A DNA stretch of 64,000 nucleotides. Source: DATARH01 sp036489765 (lineage in GTDB: Bacteria > Pseudomonadota > Alphaproteobacteria > ATCC43930 > CGMCC-115725). Shown piece after piece: positions 33,569 to 42,391 of this stretch. Under the pieces are notes generated by a model. The model saw only the letters and a list, made by a program, of their open reading frames with translations. It was not told the origin of the DNA and ran no database searches. Each line of letters opens with the position of its first letter. Position 1 is the first letter of the stretch. The DNA lies in assembly GCA_036489765.1 (NCBI GenBank), contig DASXFE010000078.1:62001-126000 (forward strand), read 5' to 3'. Position numbers and translations under genes: made by a program.

Positions 33569-35125
33569 ATGTTCGGTCGGATGGGGCTCGGCCCAAAGAT
33601 CTATCTGGTCGTCGTCCTGCTGGCGGTGGTGGCGGCATCGATCAGCGTGGTCGGCATCAATACGATGCGGACCTACAACAGGCGCGTCCACCAGATCCAG
33701 CACTATACGCACTCGACCGTCGTCGGCGAGGAGGTCAACGGGCTGATCCTTGCTGTGGTCATGGATTCGCGGGGCATCTATATGGCCCGGGACCACAAGG
33801 AGGCGGAGAAGTTCGCCCCGCTGATCCTCAAGAACCTCGCGATCATGAAGCAGAAGATGCAGGAGTGGACCGCGTACACCGAAGCGGAGGACATGGACAA
33901 GATGAACCGCGCGAACGCCCGCGCGGATGAATTCATCAAGTTCCGCACCGAGCTCGTGAGGCTGTCGCGCGAAGCCACGATCGACGAGGCGCGGGCCTGG
34001 GGCGACAACGACGCGAACCGCAGCAACCGCACCGCGCTCAACCACGAGATGGAAACGCTGGCGACGGTCGGCGAGGGCCACGTCAAGGATCTGACCCAAA
34101 AGACGCAGGACTTTTTCGACCAGAGGCTCATCGCGATGATCGCGCTGGCGGTGATCGGCGTGGTGCTCGCCATTTTGGCGGTGATCCTCGTGGTCTACCA
34201 CATCACCCGGCCGCTTACCCGCATCACGGCGGCGATGACCCAGCTCGCCGCCGGCAACAAGAATGTCGACGTGCCGGCGCGCGACCGCAGCGACGAGATC
34301 GGCGACATGGCCCGCGCGCTCGGCGTCTTCCAGGAGCAGGCGGCGGCCGCGCAGGGCCTCACCGAGCGGGTCACCGAGAATATCCGCCGCGTCGCGATGG
34401 CCGCGACCCAGGCCAGCAGCGCGATCAGCCAAGTTTCCGACGGGTCCAACATCCAGCTCAATTCGCTGAAGCAATCGGCGGGCGCGCTCGACCAGAGCGC
34501 CGCGGCGATCGCCGAGGTCGCCCGCTCGACCCAATCCGCGAGCGAGCAGGCCAAGACCGCAGCGCAGCTCGTCTCCGACGGGATCGGCCAGATGGGCACG
34601 ATGGTCGAGGTGGTCAACGCGATCTCGCAGAACAGCGACCAGATCAGCCAGATCGCCGGCGCGATTTCGCGCATCGCCAGCCAGACCAACATGCTGGCGC
34701 TCAACGCCGCGATCGAGGCGGCGCGGGCGGGCGAGAACGGCAAGGGCTTTGCCGTCGTCGCCGAAGAGGTGCGCAAGCTGGCGGAAAACTCCGGCAACCT
34801 TGCCGAAGAGATCTCGGGGCTGATGCAGCACGCCGCCGACGAAGCCGGCAAGGGGGTCGACACGGCGCAGCAGGTCAGCGGCAATATGCGGCATATCGCC
34901 GACGCGGTGCAGCAGAGCGACCGCCTGGTCGGCGCCATCGCCACCGCGATGGAGGAGCAGCAGGCGACCGTCAACGGCATCAACCGCAATGTCACCGAGC
35001 TCACGCGCATCGGGCAGTCGAACGCCACCGCGGCCGAGGAGATCACCGCGACGATGATCGACCTGTCGAAGCTCGCCGAGCGGTCGCGCGTCGATGTCGA
35101 GGAATTCAAGAAGGTCGGCCTGTGA
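33569..35125 (+). CDS. Methyl-accepting chemotaxis protein
   Basis: A 518-residue receptor. A first transmembrane helix (about 11-31, YLVVVLLAVVAASISVVGI) and a second (about 188-210) enclose a helical periplasmic sensor of 4HB type. A HAMP linker follows (about 211-263), and the signalling helices carry the conserved hairpin tip with SQTNMLALNAAIEAARAGE and GKGFAVVAEEVRKLAEN. The receptor senses an unknown ligand and controls the CheA kinase of this operon. The 101-base upstream gap has no obvious promoter I can name. It ends close to the CheR gene, which overlaps its 3' region in a permissive frame. Sensor type is inferred from helix content. Confidence 0.93.
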   Translation: MFGRMGLGPKIYLVVVLLAVVAASISVVGINTMRTYNRRVHQIQHYTHSTVVGEEVNGLILAVVMDSRGIYMARDHKEAEKFAPLILKNLAIMKQKMQEWTAYTEAEDMDKMNRANARADEFIKFRTELVRLSREATIDEARAWGDNDANRSNRTALNHEMETLATVGEGHVKDLTQKTQDFFDQRLIAMIALAVIGVVLAILAVILVVYHITRPLTRITAAMTQLAAGNKNVDVPARDRSDEIGDMARALGVFQEQAAAAQGLTERVTENIRRVAMAATQASSAISQVSDGSNIQLNSLKQSAGALDQSAAAIAEVARSTQSASEQAKTAAQLVSDGIGQMGTMVEVVNAISQNSDQISQIAGAISRIASQTNMLALNAAIEAARAGENGKGFAVVAEEVRKLAENSGNLAEEISGLMQHAADEAGKGVDTAQQVSGNMRHIADAVQQSDRLVGAIATAMEEQQATVNGINRNVTELTRIGQSNATAAEEITATMIDLSKLAERSRVDVEEFKKVGL

Positions 35126-35246
35126 TCGCCGCCAGCCCGCGGAAGGCCGAGATGCCGGCCCGGAAGGCCGCGATGGCGGAGAAACCGGGGTCGGCTATAC
35201 TGTGACCGGTGCAGTCGAACCGCCGGGGCCTGAGGATATCACGGCG

Positions 35247-36251
35247 ATGGAGGAGACTCTCCGCCAGTTGCAGGAGGCGATGCAGGCGCATCGACGGATC
35301 ATGGCCGGCGCCGATCCATCCGGCAGCGACGGCGATATCGCCGCGCTGCCGAGCCTCGCGCACGATGTGCGGGGCGTCGCGGTGCAGCTTCTGGTACGCG
35401 ATATCGAGCGAGTTTGCGGGATCGACATCAGCGGGATGATGGAGGCGAAGCTTGGCCGCGTGCTCGCCTCGGTGTCGCTGCCGGCACTGCAGGCATGGGT
35501 CGATCGCCTGCACCGGCTGCCGCCCGATGACGCGGAATGGCTGAGCCTCGTCGAGAGCCTCACCGTCCATGAGACGTTCTTTCACCGCGACCGCTCACAG
35601 CTCGACCTGCTGCGCCGTCGCCTGCTGCCCGAGGTGATCGCCGGGGCAGCGCGCGACGGATCTCGCCGGCTGCGCTTCTGGTCGGCCGGCTGCGCGACCG
35701 GCGAGGAGGCCTATACGCTGGCGATCGTCGGCCTCCTGGCCCTGCGCGACGCAGGGTTTGCCCGCGATGAGGCGGATGGCGGGATCGGTTGCCTCCCGCC
35801 TTGGACGATCGAGGTTCTCGGCAGCGACATCTCGCGCCAGGTCCTGGCGCGCGCCGCCGCGGCGACCTATCCGACCGAGGAATTGGGCGCGTTCCGCAGC
35901 CTGCCGGACGACCTGAACCCGTTCTTCCCCGCGGTGCGGTGCGAGGATGCGGGCCCGGTCGAATCGCGCGGCGTGCATCACCGGGTGCGCTCGCATGTGC
36001 GCTTCGGCTGGTTCAACCTGATGGCCGAGACGCCGCCGGTCGATGGCTGCGACATCGTGCTGTGCCGCAACGTCCTGATCTATCTGACACCGACGGCTCG
36101 GGCGAGGGCCCAGTCGGTGCTGCAGCGGGCGCTGCGCCCCGGCGGGTATCTGATGCTGGGGCCGACCGACGCACTGACCGAAGAGCGTCGATGCGATGCG
36201 TGCTGGGGCGAGGGCGCGGTCGCCTACCGGCTGAAGCAGCACGATGGCTGA
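35247..36251 (+). CDS. cheR: CheR-type chemotaxis methyltransferase
   Basis: A 334-residue SAM-dependent methyltransferase that adds methyl groups to receptor glutamates. The N-terminal helical part is followed by the SAM motif WSAGCATGEEAYTLA (about 145-159) and the CRNVLIYL region near the end. The frame is open upstream to 35094, overlapping the MCP, and a GTG at about 35203 is also possible; the ATG at 35247 gives a protein with a short extra N-terminus and has GAGG thirteen bases upstream. It overlaps the following triple-CheW gene by eight bases. The pairing with CheB indicates an adapting pathway. Confidence 0.88.
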   Translation: MEETLRQLQEAMQAHRRIMAGADPSGSDGDIAALPSLAHDVRGVAVQLLVRDIERVCGIDISGMMEAKLGRVLASVSLPALQAWVDRLHRLPPDDAEWLSLVESLTVHETFFHRDRSQLDLLRRRLLPEVIAGAARDGSRRLRFWSAGCATGEEAYTLAIVGLLALRDAGFARDEADGGIGCLPPWTIEVLGSDISRQVLARAAAATYPTEELGAFRSLPDDLNPFFPAVRCEDAGPVESRGVHHRVRSHVRFGWFNLMAETPPVDGCDIVLCRNVLIYLTPTARARAQSVLQRALRPGGYLMLGPTDALTEERRCDACWGEGAVAYRLKQHDG

Positions 36252-37524
36252 CGGCTCCTCGCCCCTCGCCGCCGACGTGTCCTGCGCGGCCGAGGCGGGG
36301 GCGATCGTCTTCGCGCTGGCCGGCCGGCGTTACGCGATCGGGCTGGAGGTGGTCGAAGGCATCGTCCCACCACCGCCACTGAGCCGCGTGCCCTACGCGG
36401 CGCCGGGGCTGCTGGGCGCCGGGAACCTGGCCGGCCAGGTCGTGCCGATCGTCGATCTCGCCGCGCTGCTGCCGGGCCCGGCGGTGCGGCGCCGCTACAA
36501 TGGCGGCGGCGAGGTGCTGCGGGTGCGTGCCGCCGGCGGCCGGGTCGGCCTCTGGGTCGACCGCACCGAGCGGCTTGTCGCCGCCGGAACAGCGATCGGC
36601 GACGCGGCCGATCTGATCGACCCGGAGCCGCTGGTCGGGGCGGGCATGGCGGCGCCGGACATCGGCGTCGACATGCGCAACCCGCTCGGCGAGGTCGGCG
36701 AACTGGTCCAGCCCAGAGGGGCGCGGGATCACGAATCGTATTTTCTGATGGAGGCTGCGGGCGAGCAAATCCTGCTCCCCTACGAGGCGGTGTTGGAGTT
36801 CGTTCCGCCGCCGTCCTTTGCGCCGGTTCCGGGTACGCCCGCCGGCTTCCTCGGCGTCGGGATCCTGCGCGGCGATGCGGTGCCGATGCTGTCCCTCGCC
36901 GTGCTGCTCGGCCTGCCGAGTGGTGAGCCGCCCACGGTTTTCGTCGTCGTCCTGCTCCCGAGCGGTCATCGCGTGCTGCTCGGATGCCGCAGCGTCATCG
37001 GCTCGCGCGACGGCGAGGAAGGGCGCCATTTCGATCCGCGCGGGGCGCTGCCGCGGGCCCTGCGCCGGATCGTGACGAGCTTCCCGAAGGCCGAGACGCA
37101 AGAGGCCGCCGCCGAGCGCGGCACCGCGACGTTCCTTTCCTTTATCGTCGACAGGCAGCGTTATGCGCTGCCGGTCGAAGCGGTCGAGCGGGTGGTGCCA
37201 CCGCAGCGGCCGATCGCGCTTCCGCGCCTGGCCAATGCGGCGAGCGCCATCGCAGCGGCGATCGAGCTGCGCGGGCAGATCGTCCCGGTCGCGCGGCTGG
37301 GGAGCGCGGCCGCAGGGCCACCGTCAGTGTATGTGATCCTTCGCGGCAAGGCCGGGCTCATCGCGCTCGGCGCCGAGCGCGCGGAGCGGCTGGTGGCGCT
37401 GCGCCCGGAACAGATCGCGCCGCCGCCGAATGGCGACGCGCTGATCGATGGCGTGGCGATCCCGGGCGATGGCGGCGACGTACTCCGCATCCTGGCGCCG
37501 GGCCGGATCGGGAGCGCCGCCTGA
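36244..37524 (+). CDS. Triple CheW-domain coupling protein
   Basis: A 426-residue protein with three CheW-like SH3-pair domains: about 19-140 (IVFALAGRRYAIGLEVVEGI), about 165-270 (YFLMEAAGEQILLPYEAVLE) and about 300-425 (FLSFIVDRQRYALPVEAVER). CheW links receptors to CheA. A protein with three copies could bind several receptors or CheA P5 domains at once and change array geometry. It overlaps CheR by eight bases at its start and shares the TGATG overlap with CheB at its end, so synthesis is coupled. A separate single-domain CheW is not seen; a shorter CheW-like protein is encoded later in the operon. Confidence 0.87.
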   Translation: MADGSSPLAADVSCAAEAGAIVFALAGRRYAIGLEVVEGIVPPPPLSRVPYAAPGLLGAGNLAGQVVPIVDLAALLPGPAVRRRYNGGGEVLRVRAAGGRVGLWVDRTERLVAAGTAIGDAADLIDPEPLVGAGMAAPDIGVDMRNPLGEVGELVQPRGARDHESYFLMEAAGEQILLPYEAVLEFVPPPSFAPVPGTPAGFLGVGILRGDAVPMLSLAVLLGLPSGEPPTVFVVVLLPSGHRVLLGCRSVIGSRDGEEGRHFDPRGALPRALRRIVTSFPKAETQEAAAERGTATFLSFIVDRQRYALPVEAVERVVPPQRPIALPRLANAASAIAAAIELRGQIVPVARLGSAAAGPPSVYVILRGKAGLIALGAERAERLVALRPEQIAPPPNGDALIDGVAIPGDGGDVLRILAPGRIGSAA

Positions 37525-38636
37525 TGCCGGAAGCGGTGAAATCCTTTACGCGGGACGCGGTGCGGGTCCTGGTTGTCGACGATCAGCGCTTCATGTGCAT
37601 CGCGCTGCGCCAGATCATCGAGGCCGACGGCGACATGCGGGTGGTCGGCGAGGCCCGCAACGGCGAGGAAGCCTGCGCGCTGGCGCTCGAGTTAAAGCCC
37701 GATGTCGTGACGATGGACGTCGAGATGCCGGTGATGGATGGTCTCGCGGCCACCCGGCGCATTCTCGCCGAGCTGCGTCCGCCCCCGGTCATCATCATGG
37801 TCAGCAGCCACACCCAGGCCGGCGCCGCTGCGACGGTCGAGGCGCTGCGGCTCGGCGCGGCCGATTTCATCTCGAAATCCTCGGCCTTTACCCCGAACGA
37901 TCTCGGCCATATCGATTCCGAGCTGCGGGGCAAGATCCGCGCGTGTGCGGAAAGCCGCCGACGATCGTCGGCGTTCCCGCCGGTGGCGCGGTGGGTACCG
38001 GACGCCGTGGAGCAGGCGGTGGCGCCGTCTCCGCACGCGCCGGCCGACCTGATCGCCATTGCCGCCTCGACCGGGGGCCCGGCGACGCTCGCGGCGCTGC
38101 TGCCGGCCGTGGGCCGGCTCGCGGTGCCGATCGTCGTCGCTCAGCACATGCCGGAGTTCTTCACGGCCTGTCTCGCGCAATCGCTCGCCGACGATACCGG
38201 GCTGGCGGTCCGCGAAGGCGGCGACCGCGAACCGCTCGCGCCGAACGAGGTGACCCTCCTTCCCGGCGGCAAGGACGCGCTGGTCGCGCCCCGTGCCGGC
38301 GGCGGCTTCGAGTTGCGGTTGACCAAGGGCGCCGGCAGCGTCCATCCCTCGGCCGACCTGCTGTTCGAGTCGGCGGCGATGAGCGCGCGCCGGCCGGTTG
38401 CGGTGATCCTCACCGGCATGGGCGACGACGGCACGCGCGGTGCCGGGCGGTTCGTGGGGCGCGGTCTTAGCGTGCTGGTGCAGCGCCCTGAGAGCTGCGT
38501 GATCGGCGGGATGCCGGCCGCCGCGATCGAGGCGGGCGTTGCCACCGAGGTGCTGAGCCTCGACCAGATCGCCCGCCGCTTGCGCGGGCTGACGCAACCC
38601 GCCGCCCGTCCGCCTCGCGTCGAGGCGGCGTCATGA
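37524..38636 (+). CDS. cheB: CheB-type chemotaxis methylesterase
   Basis: A 370-residue two-domain response regulator. The receiver domain has the acidic pair in LVVDD (about 16-20) and phospho-acceptor Asp65 (VVTMDVEMP). The methylesterase domain has Ser182 in AASTGGP, His208 in AQHMP and the Asp in GMGDDGT near 301-302, the expected catalytic triad. It removes methyl groups from receptors once phosphorylated by CheA. The ATG overlaps the triple-CheW stop (TGATG). The CheY gene follows after 22 bases. Confidence 0.92.
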   Translation: MPEAVKSFTRDAVRVLVVDDQRFMCIALRQIIEADGDMRVVGEARNGEEACALALELKPDVVTMDVEMPVMDGLAATRRILAELRPPPVIIMVSSHTQAGAAATVEALRLGAADFISKSSAFTPNDLGHIDSELRGKIRACAESRRRSSAFPPVARWVPDAVEQAVAPSPHAPADLIAIAASTGGPATLAALLPAVGRLAVPIVVAQHMPEFFTACLAQSLADDTGLAVREGGDREPLAPNEVTLLPGGKDALVAPRAGGGFELRLTKGAGSVHPSADLLFESAAMSARRPVAVILTGMGDDGTRGAGRFVGRGLSVLVQRPESCVIGGMPAAAIEAGVATEVLSLDQIARRLRGLTQPAARPPRVEAAS

Positions 38637-38658
38637 GCCCCGAGATGGGTCCGGAACC

Positions 38659-39081
38659 ATGAGCAAAAAGAAGATCCTCGTCGTCGACGACTCGTTCATC
38701 ATGCGGACGATCATCAAGGATATCGTCGAGAGCGACCCCGAGCTCGAGGTCACCGGCTTTGCCGAAAACGGCAAGGTCGGGCTGCAGCGCATGCGCGAAC
38801 TGAAGCCCGACGCGATTCTGCTCGACCTCGAAATGCCGGAGATGTCGGGGCTCGACATGCTGAAGCGGCTGATGCTGCTCGGGAAGGCGAAGGTCATCGT
38901 CGTGTCCTCGGTCGGGCAGACCGGCTCGCCGCAAGCGCTGGAGGCGCGCCGTCTCGGCGCCGTCGATGTGATCGCCAAGCCGTCGGGCGCGATGAGCCTC
39001 GATCTCCAGGCCAAGAAGGGCCACGAGATCGTGCAGTCGCTGCGGCGCGCGCTGCAGCTCGACCCCGCGCCGGGCGCCTGA
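38659..39081 (+). CDS. CheY-like single-domain response regulator
   Basis: A 140-residue receiver domain. The acidic pair Asp10-Asp11 (VVDDS), phospho-acceptor Asp56 (LLDLEMP), Thr/Ser in VVSSVG and Lys in VIAKPSG are all present. It is likely the output or phosphate-sink regulator of this chemosensory system and resembles the CheB receiver in sequence style. The C-terminal extension of about 20 residues (GHEIVQSLRRALQLDPAPGA) is basic and helical. The ATG has a modest GGAAC upstream. CheA follows after 23 bases. Whether it controls a flagellar motor or the adenylate cyclase downstream is unknown. Confidence 0.88.
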   Translation: MSKKKILVVDDSFIMRTIIKDIVESDPELEVTGFAENGKVGLQRMRELKPDAILLDLEMPEMSGLDMLKRLMLLGKAKVIVVSSVGQTGSPQALEARRLGAVDVIAKPSGAMSLDLQAKKGHEIVQSLRRALQLDPAPGA

Positions 39082-39104
39082 CCGGGGCTCGCGGGAAAGC
39101 GGCC

Positions 39105-42029
39105 ATGACCTCGCTCGCCGACACGCTGTGGCACGAGTTCGCGGTCGAGACCGAGGAGCACCTGATGGCGGTCGAGACGCTGCTCGCGCGGGGTGACGCC
39201 GAGCCGGTCGATGCCGCCGAAATCTCCGAGCTGTTTCGATCGTTTCATTCGATCAAGGGGATTTCCCGGGCGATGGAGGTGCTCGGGATGGAAGCGGTGG
39301 CGCATCACGCCGAAAACCTGCTCGGCCTCGTCCGTGAGGGCAAGGTCGCGCTGACCCCGCCGCTCACCGACATGCTGCTCAACGCGGTCGATGCGCTGAA
39401 GCAGATGCGCGGCCGGGTGGCGGCGGACCATGTCGATGCCCCGGCCGATCCGGCCTTGCTGTCTCGCCTCGGCGCGGCCTTTGCCGAGCTGGGCGGGCTC
39501 GCCGTGCCGGTGGCTGAGGCTCCGGCACCGGAAGCTGGCGCTGCGGGTGACGCCTCGCTGCACGAAGACCCCGAGATGCTCGGCATCTTTGTCGAGATGC
39601 TGAAGCTGCGCGGCGCCGAGCTCTGCGGCGCGATGTCGGCGCGCGCCGAGGATCGAGAGACCGCGGCGGACGCTGCCGAGACGCTTGCGCACGCGGCCGA
39701 GGTCATGGCGTTCGATGCCTTGTCGGAAAGCCTCGCGGGTGTCTCCGAACTGCTGCTCGGGGCGAGGCCCGACGGCGTCGTCGGCGATGCGCGGCAGCGG
39801 CTTCTGTCGCGGCTCGGCGACATACGGCTCCAGATCGAGCTGCTGGGCGAGATCACCGGCGAGGATGCCGGCGCTGGAGAATTCGCCGCGGCGCTGGCCG
39901 CGCAGACCGGCGAATCGCAGGCGCATCTCGTGACCGAGCTCGGCAATGCGCTCGAGCAGCTGCGGATCGATTTCGACAGCGAGGACTGGGCGGCGGCCGA
40001 GGCCTCCGCGGCGCCGGTCGCCCGGCTCGCACGCGAGCTTCACCCTGCGCTGGCGGCGCGCTCGCTGGTCCGCCTGGCGCTGCTGCTGCTGCTCGTCGAC
40101 GATCTTTACAGCCGCGCCGCCCTCGGCGAGGTGCCGCTCTCCGACGGGTTGATCGATGCGACCGAAGAGCTGCTTGGCCGCATCGATCTCGCGCCGGATG
40201 CCGCGGCGGGCGATTGCTCCGAAGACGAAGCGGCCGCGCTGTCGGCGCGGCTGCGCGTCGCCCTTCCGGACCAGGCGGACGACGGCCCCGAGGGCGGGCG
40301 GGTCATTTCCGGGGTGCATGTTCCGGCCGAGCTGACCGCAGTATTGTCGGGCGACAGTCTCGCCGCGCTCGAGCGAGGCCTTGCCGAGGGACTTGTTCCC
40401 TACGCGCTCCTGGTATTTCTCGAAAACGAGCCGGTGATCGCCGAACGTCTCGTCGGCTGGCTCGGCGGGGAGGCGCGGGCGATCGCCAATCGAACCGTCG
40501 TCACCGGCAGCGAAAGCTGGTTCGAGTTTCTCGTGCTCTCGCCGCTGCCGCCGGCGGACCTCGCGTCGGCGCTGCTGGCGCTCGACCCGGCCAAGCAGTG
40601 CATCCGGCGGGTCCGCCGCCTGACCCAGGATCCGCTAGGCGAGGCGGTGCTCGACCCGACCGATGCGGCGCCGCTCGCCGAAGCCGAGCCGGCGCGTGCC
40701 GCACGGCGTGGAACGGCCTCGGCCAACGTCATTCGGGTGCGCAGCGAAGCGATCGATGCCTTCCTCGACGAGATCGGCGAGATGCGCACCGCCGTCGGCG
40801 CGCTGTCCCACGCGGCGCGCGCGGGCGACGGGATGGCGGCGCTGGCGCGGTCGCGGCAGCTCGCGATGCGCCTGCCGGCCGACCTGCGCGGCGAGTTCGC
40901 CGCGGTGCTGCACGCGCTGACCGAGCACGAGCGGCTGCTTCTCGATGCCGAGCAACGCATCTCCGGGATCCTCGGCCGCGTGCATCAAAGCGCTCTCGAG
41001 TTGCGCGTCGTACCGGTGGATCTGATCTTCAACCGCTTCCCCCGGGTCGTGCGCGACCTGGCGGCGCGGCAGGGGAAGGCGGTCGAGCTGTTGCTCGAAG
41101 GCCGCGATGTGCGCATCGACAAGAGCATGGTCGATGCGCTCGCCGACCCGCTCTTGCACATGGTGCGCAACGCCGTCGATCACGGCATCGAAACCACGGA
41201 GGAGCGCCGCGCGGCGGGCAAGCCCGAGCGCGCGCGGGTGATCCTCAGGGCGAGCCAGCGCGGCGGCGAGATCGATATCGAGATTGCCGACGACGGGCGT
41301 GGTCTCGACGCCGAGGCGATCCGCGTCAAGGCGGTGGATCGCGGCCTCGCCACGGCGGCCCAGGCACGGACGCTCGGCGAGTCGGAGATTTTCCAGTTCA
41401 TCTTCGCGGCCGGCCTGTCGACGGCTGCCGCGGTCACCGAAACCTCGGGGCGCGGGGTCGGCATGGACGTGGTGCTGACCACGGTGCGCCGCCTCAACGG
41501 CGACATCGCGATCCGCTCCGAGCCCGGCAAGGGCACGACGTTCACCCTGACGCTGCCGGTCTCGGCGGCGCTGCAGAACGCCCTCATCGTGCGCGTCGCC
41601 GATCAGAGCCTCGCCATCCCCGAGCGATATGTGTTGGCGGTGATCGAAGTCGAGGACGATGCCGTGCGCCGCATCGGCGCCGAGCGGTCGATCGTCTACC
41701 GTCAGGCGGTGGTGCCGCTTTACGATCTGGGCGGGCTGCTCGGCCTGACCGAGGGCCCGCCGCCGCACCGAGGGACCCGACCAACGATCGTCGCCGGCAA
41801 CGGCCGGAACCTCGTCGGACTGGAGGTTGCCGCGGTCGAGCACCGGCAGGAATTGTTCCTCAAGGACCTCCACCCGCTGCTGGCGCAATTCCCCGGGGTC
41901 GGCGGCGCCTCGGTGCTCGATGACGGGCGGGTCGTGCTGGTGCTCGACGGGGACGAGCTGATGCAGATCGCGGCGCGCGGGGTCGAGACCGAAGCCGCCT
42001 CCGCCGGGCCGCGAAGGGCCGCGTCGTGA
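39105..42029 (+). CDS. cheA: CheA-type histidine kinase with extended middle region
   Basis: A 974-residue chemotaxis kinase. The N-terminal P1 phosphotransfer domain has His48 (FRSFHSIKGIS). A long segment (about 130-530) follows, with one or two degenerate HPt-like helical blocks (ETLAHAAEVMAF lacks the HxxKG) and an unassigned region. The dimerisation helices start near 540 (NVIRVRSEAIDAFLDEI), then the ATPase domain with HMVRNAVDHGIE, ADDGRGLD, GRGVGMDVV and GKGTTFTL, and a C-terminal CheW-like P5. It phosphorylates CheY and CheB in response to the receptor. The GTG of the next gene overlaps its stop. The long middle region is unusual. Confidence 0.93.
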   Translation: MTSLADTLWHEFAVETEEHLMAVETLLARGDAEPVDAAEISELFRSFHSIKGISRAMEVLGMEAVAHHAENLLGLVREGKVALTPPLTDMLLNAVDALKQMRGRVAADHVDAPADPALLSRLGAAFAELGGLAVPVAEAPAPEAGAAGDASLHEDPEMLGIFVEMLKLRGAELCGAMSARAEDRETAADAAETLAHAAEVMAFDALSESLAGVSELLLGARPDGVVGDARQRLLSRLGDIRLQIELLGEITGEDAGAGEFAAALAAQTGESQAHLVTELGNALEQLRIDFDSEDWAAAEASAAPVARLARELHPALAARSLVRLALLLLLVDDLYSRAALGEVPLSDGLIDATEELLGRIDLAPDAAAGDCSEDEAAALSARLRVALPDQADDGPEGGRVISGVHVPAELTAVLSGDSLAALERGLAEGLVPYALLVFLENEPVIAERLVGWLGGEARAIANRTVVTGSESWFEFLVLSPLPPADLASALLALDPAKQCIRRVRRLTQDPLGEAVLDPTDAAPLAEAEPARAARRGTASANVIRVRSEAIDAFLDEIGEMRTAVGALSHAARAGDGMAALARSRQLAMRLPADLRGEFAAVLHALTEHERLLLDAEQRISGILGRVHQSALELRVVPVDLIFNRFPRVVRDLAARQGKAVELLLEGRDVRIDKSMVDALADPLLHMVRNAVDHGIETTEERRAAGKPERARVILRASQRGGEIDIEIADDGRGLDAEAIRVKAVDRGLATAAQARTLGESEIFQFIFAAGLSTAAAVTETSGRGVGMDVVLTTVRRLNGDIAIRSEPGKGTTFTLTLPVSAALQNALIVRVADQSLAIPERYVLAVIEVEDDAVRRIGAERSIVYRQAVVPLYDLGGLLGLTEGPPPHRGTRPTIVAGNGRNLVGLEVAAVEHRQELFLKDLHPLLAQFPGVGGASVLDDGRVVLVLDGDELMQIAARGVETEAASAGPRRAAS

Positions 42030-42391
42030 CCCTATATCTCAAGGCGATCGTCGGCCGCACCGGATACCTGATCGCCGCAATGCGGGTCGGCGACGTGGCG
42101 CCGGCGGAGAGCGCCGTTGACGAAACCGCCGTTGATTGCCGGCTGCTGTTCGGCGAGCCGGCCGCGGCGCCGGGCTACCGCCTCGTGGTCGACGCAGATA
42201 CGGATGAGCCGATCGTGTTCGTCGTCGACCGGATCGATGGGCTCGTCGAGCTCGGCGACGACAGCTTCCGGACGCTGCCGCCGATCGGGCGGTTTGGCGC
42301 GGCAATCGACGCGGTGTCGGTGCCGGTTGGCGACGAGGCGCCGGCGTTGCGCCTGATTGTCGGGCCGGCGCTGCTGGCCGGGGGCGCATAA
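42026..42391 (+). CDS. Short CheW-like protein
   Basis: A 121-residue protein beginning at GTG 42026, overlapping the CheA stop, and sharing one base with the adenylate cyclase start (TAATG). Strand pattern (LYLKAIVGRTGYLIAAMRVG, later FVVDRIDGLVELGD and LRLIVGPALL) resembles a reduced CheW domain, with the CheW-type VDRIDGLVEL segment. Its size and place suggest an adaptor between CheA and the cyclase. The match is weak; no other family is recognised. The tight overlaps on both sides make its translation with both neighbours likely. Confidence 0.65.
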   Translation: MTLYLKAIVGRTGYLIAAMRVGDVAPAESAVDETAVDCRLLFGEPAAAPGYRLVVDADTDEPIVFVVDRIDGLVELGDDSFRTLPPIGRFGAAIDAVSVPVGDEAPALRLIVGPALLAGGA

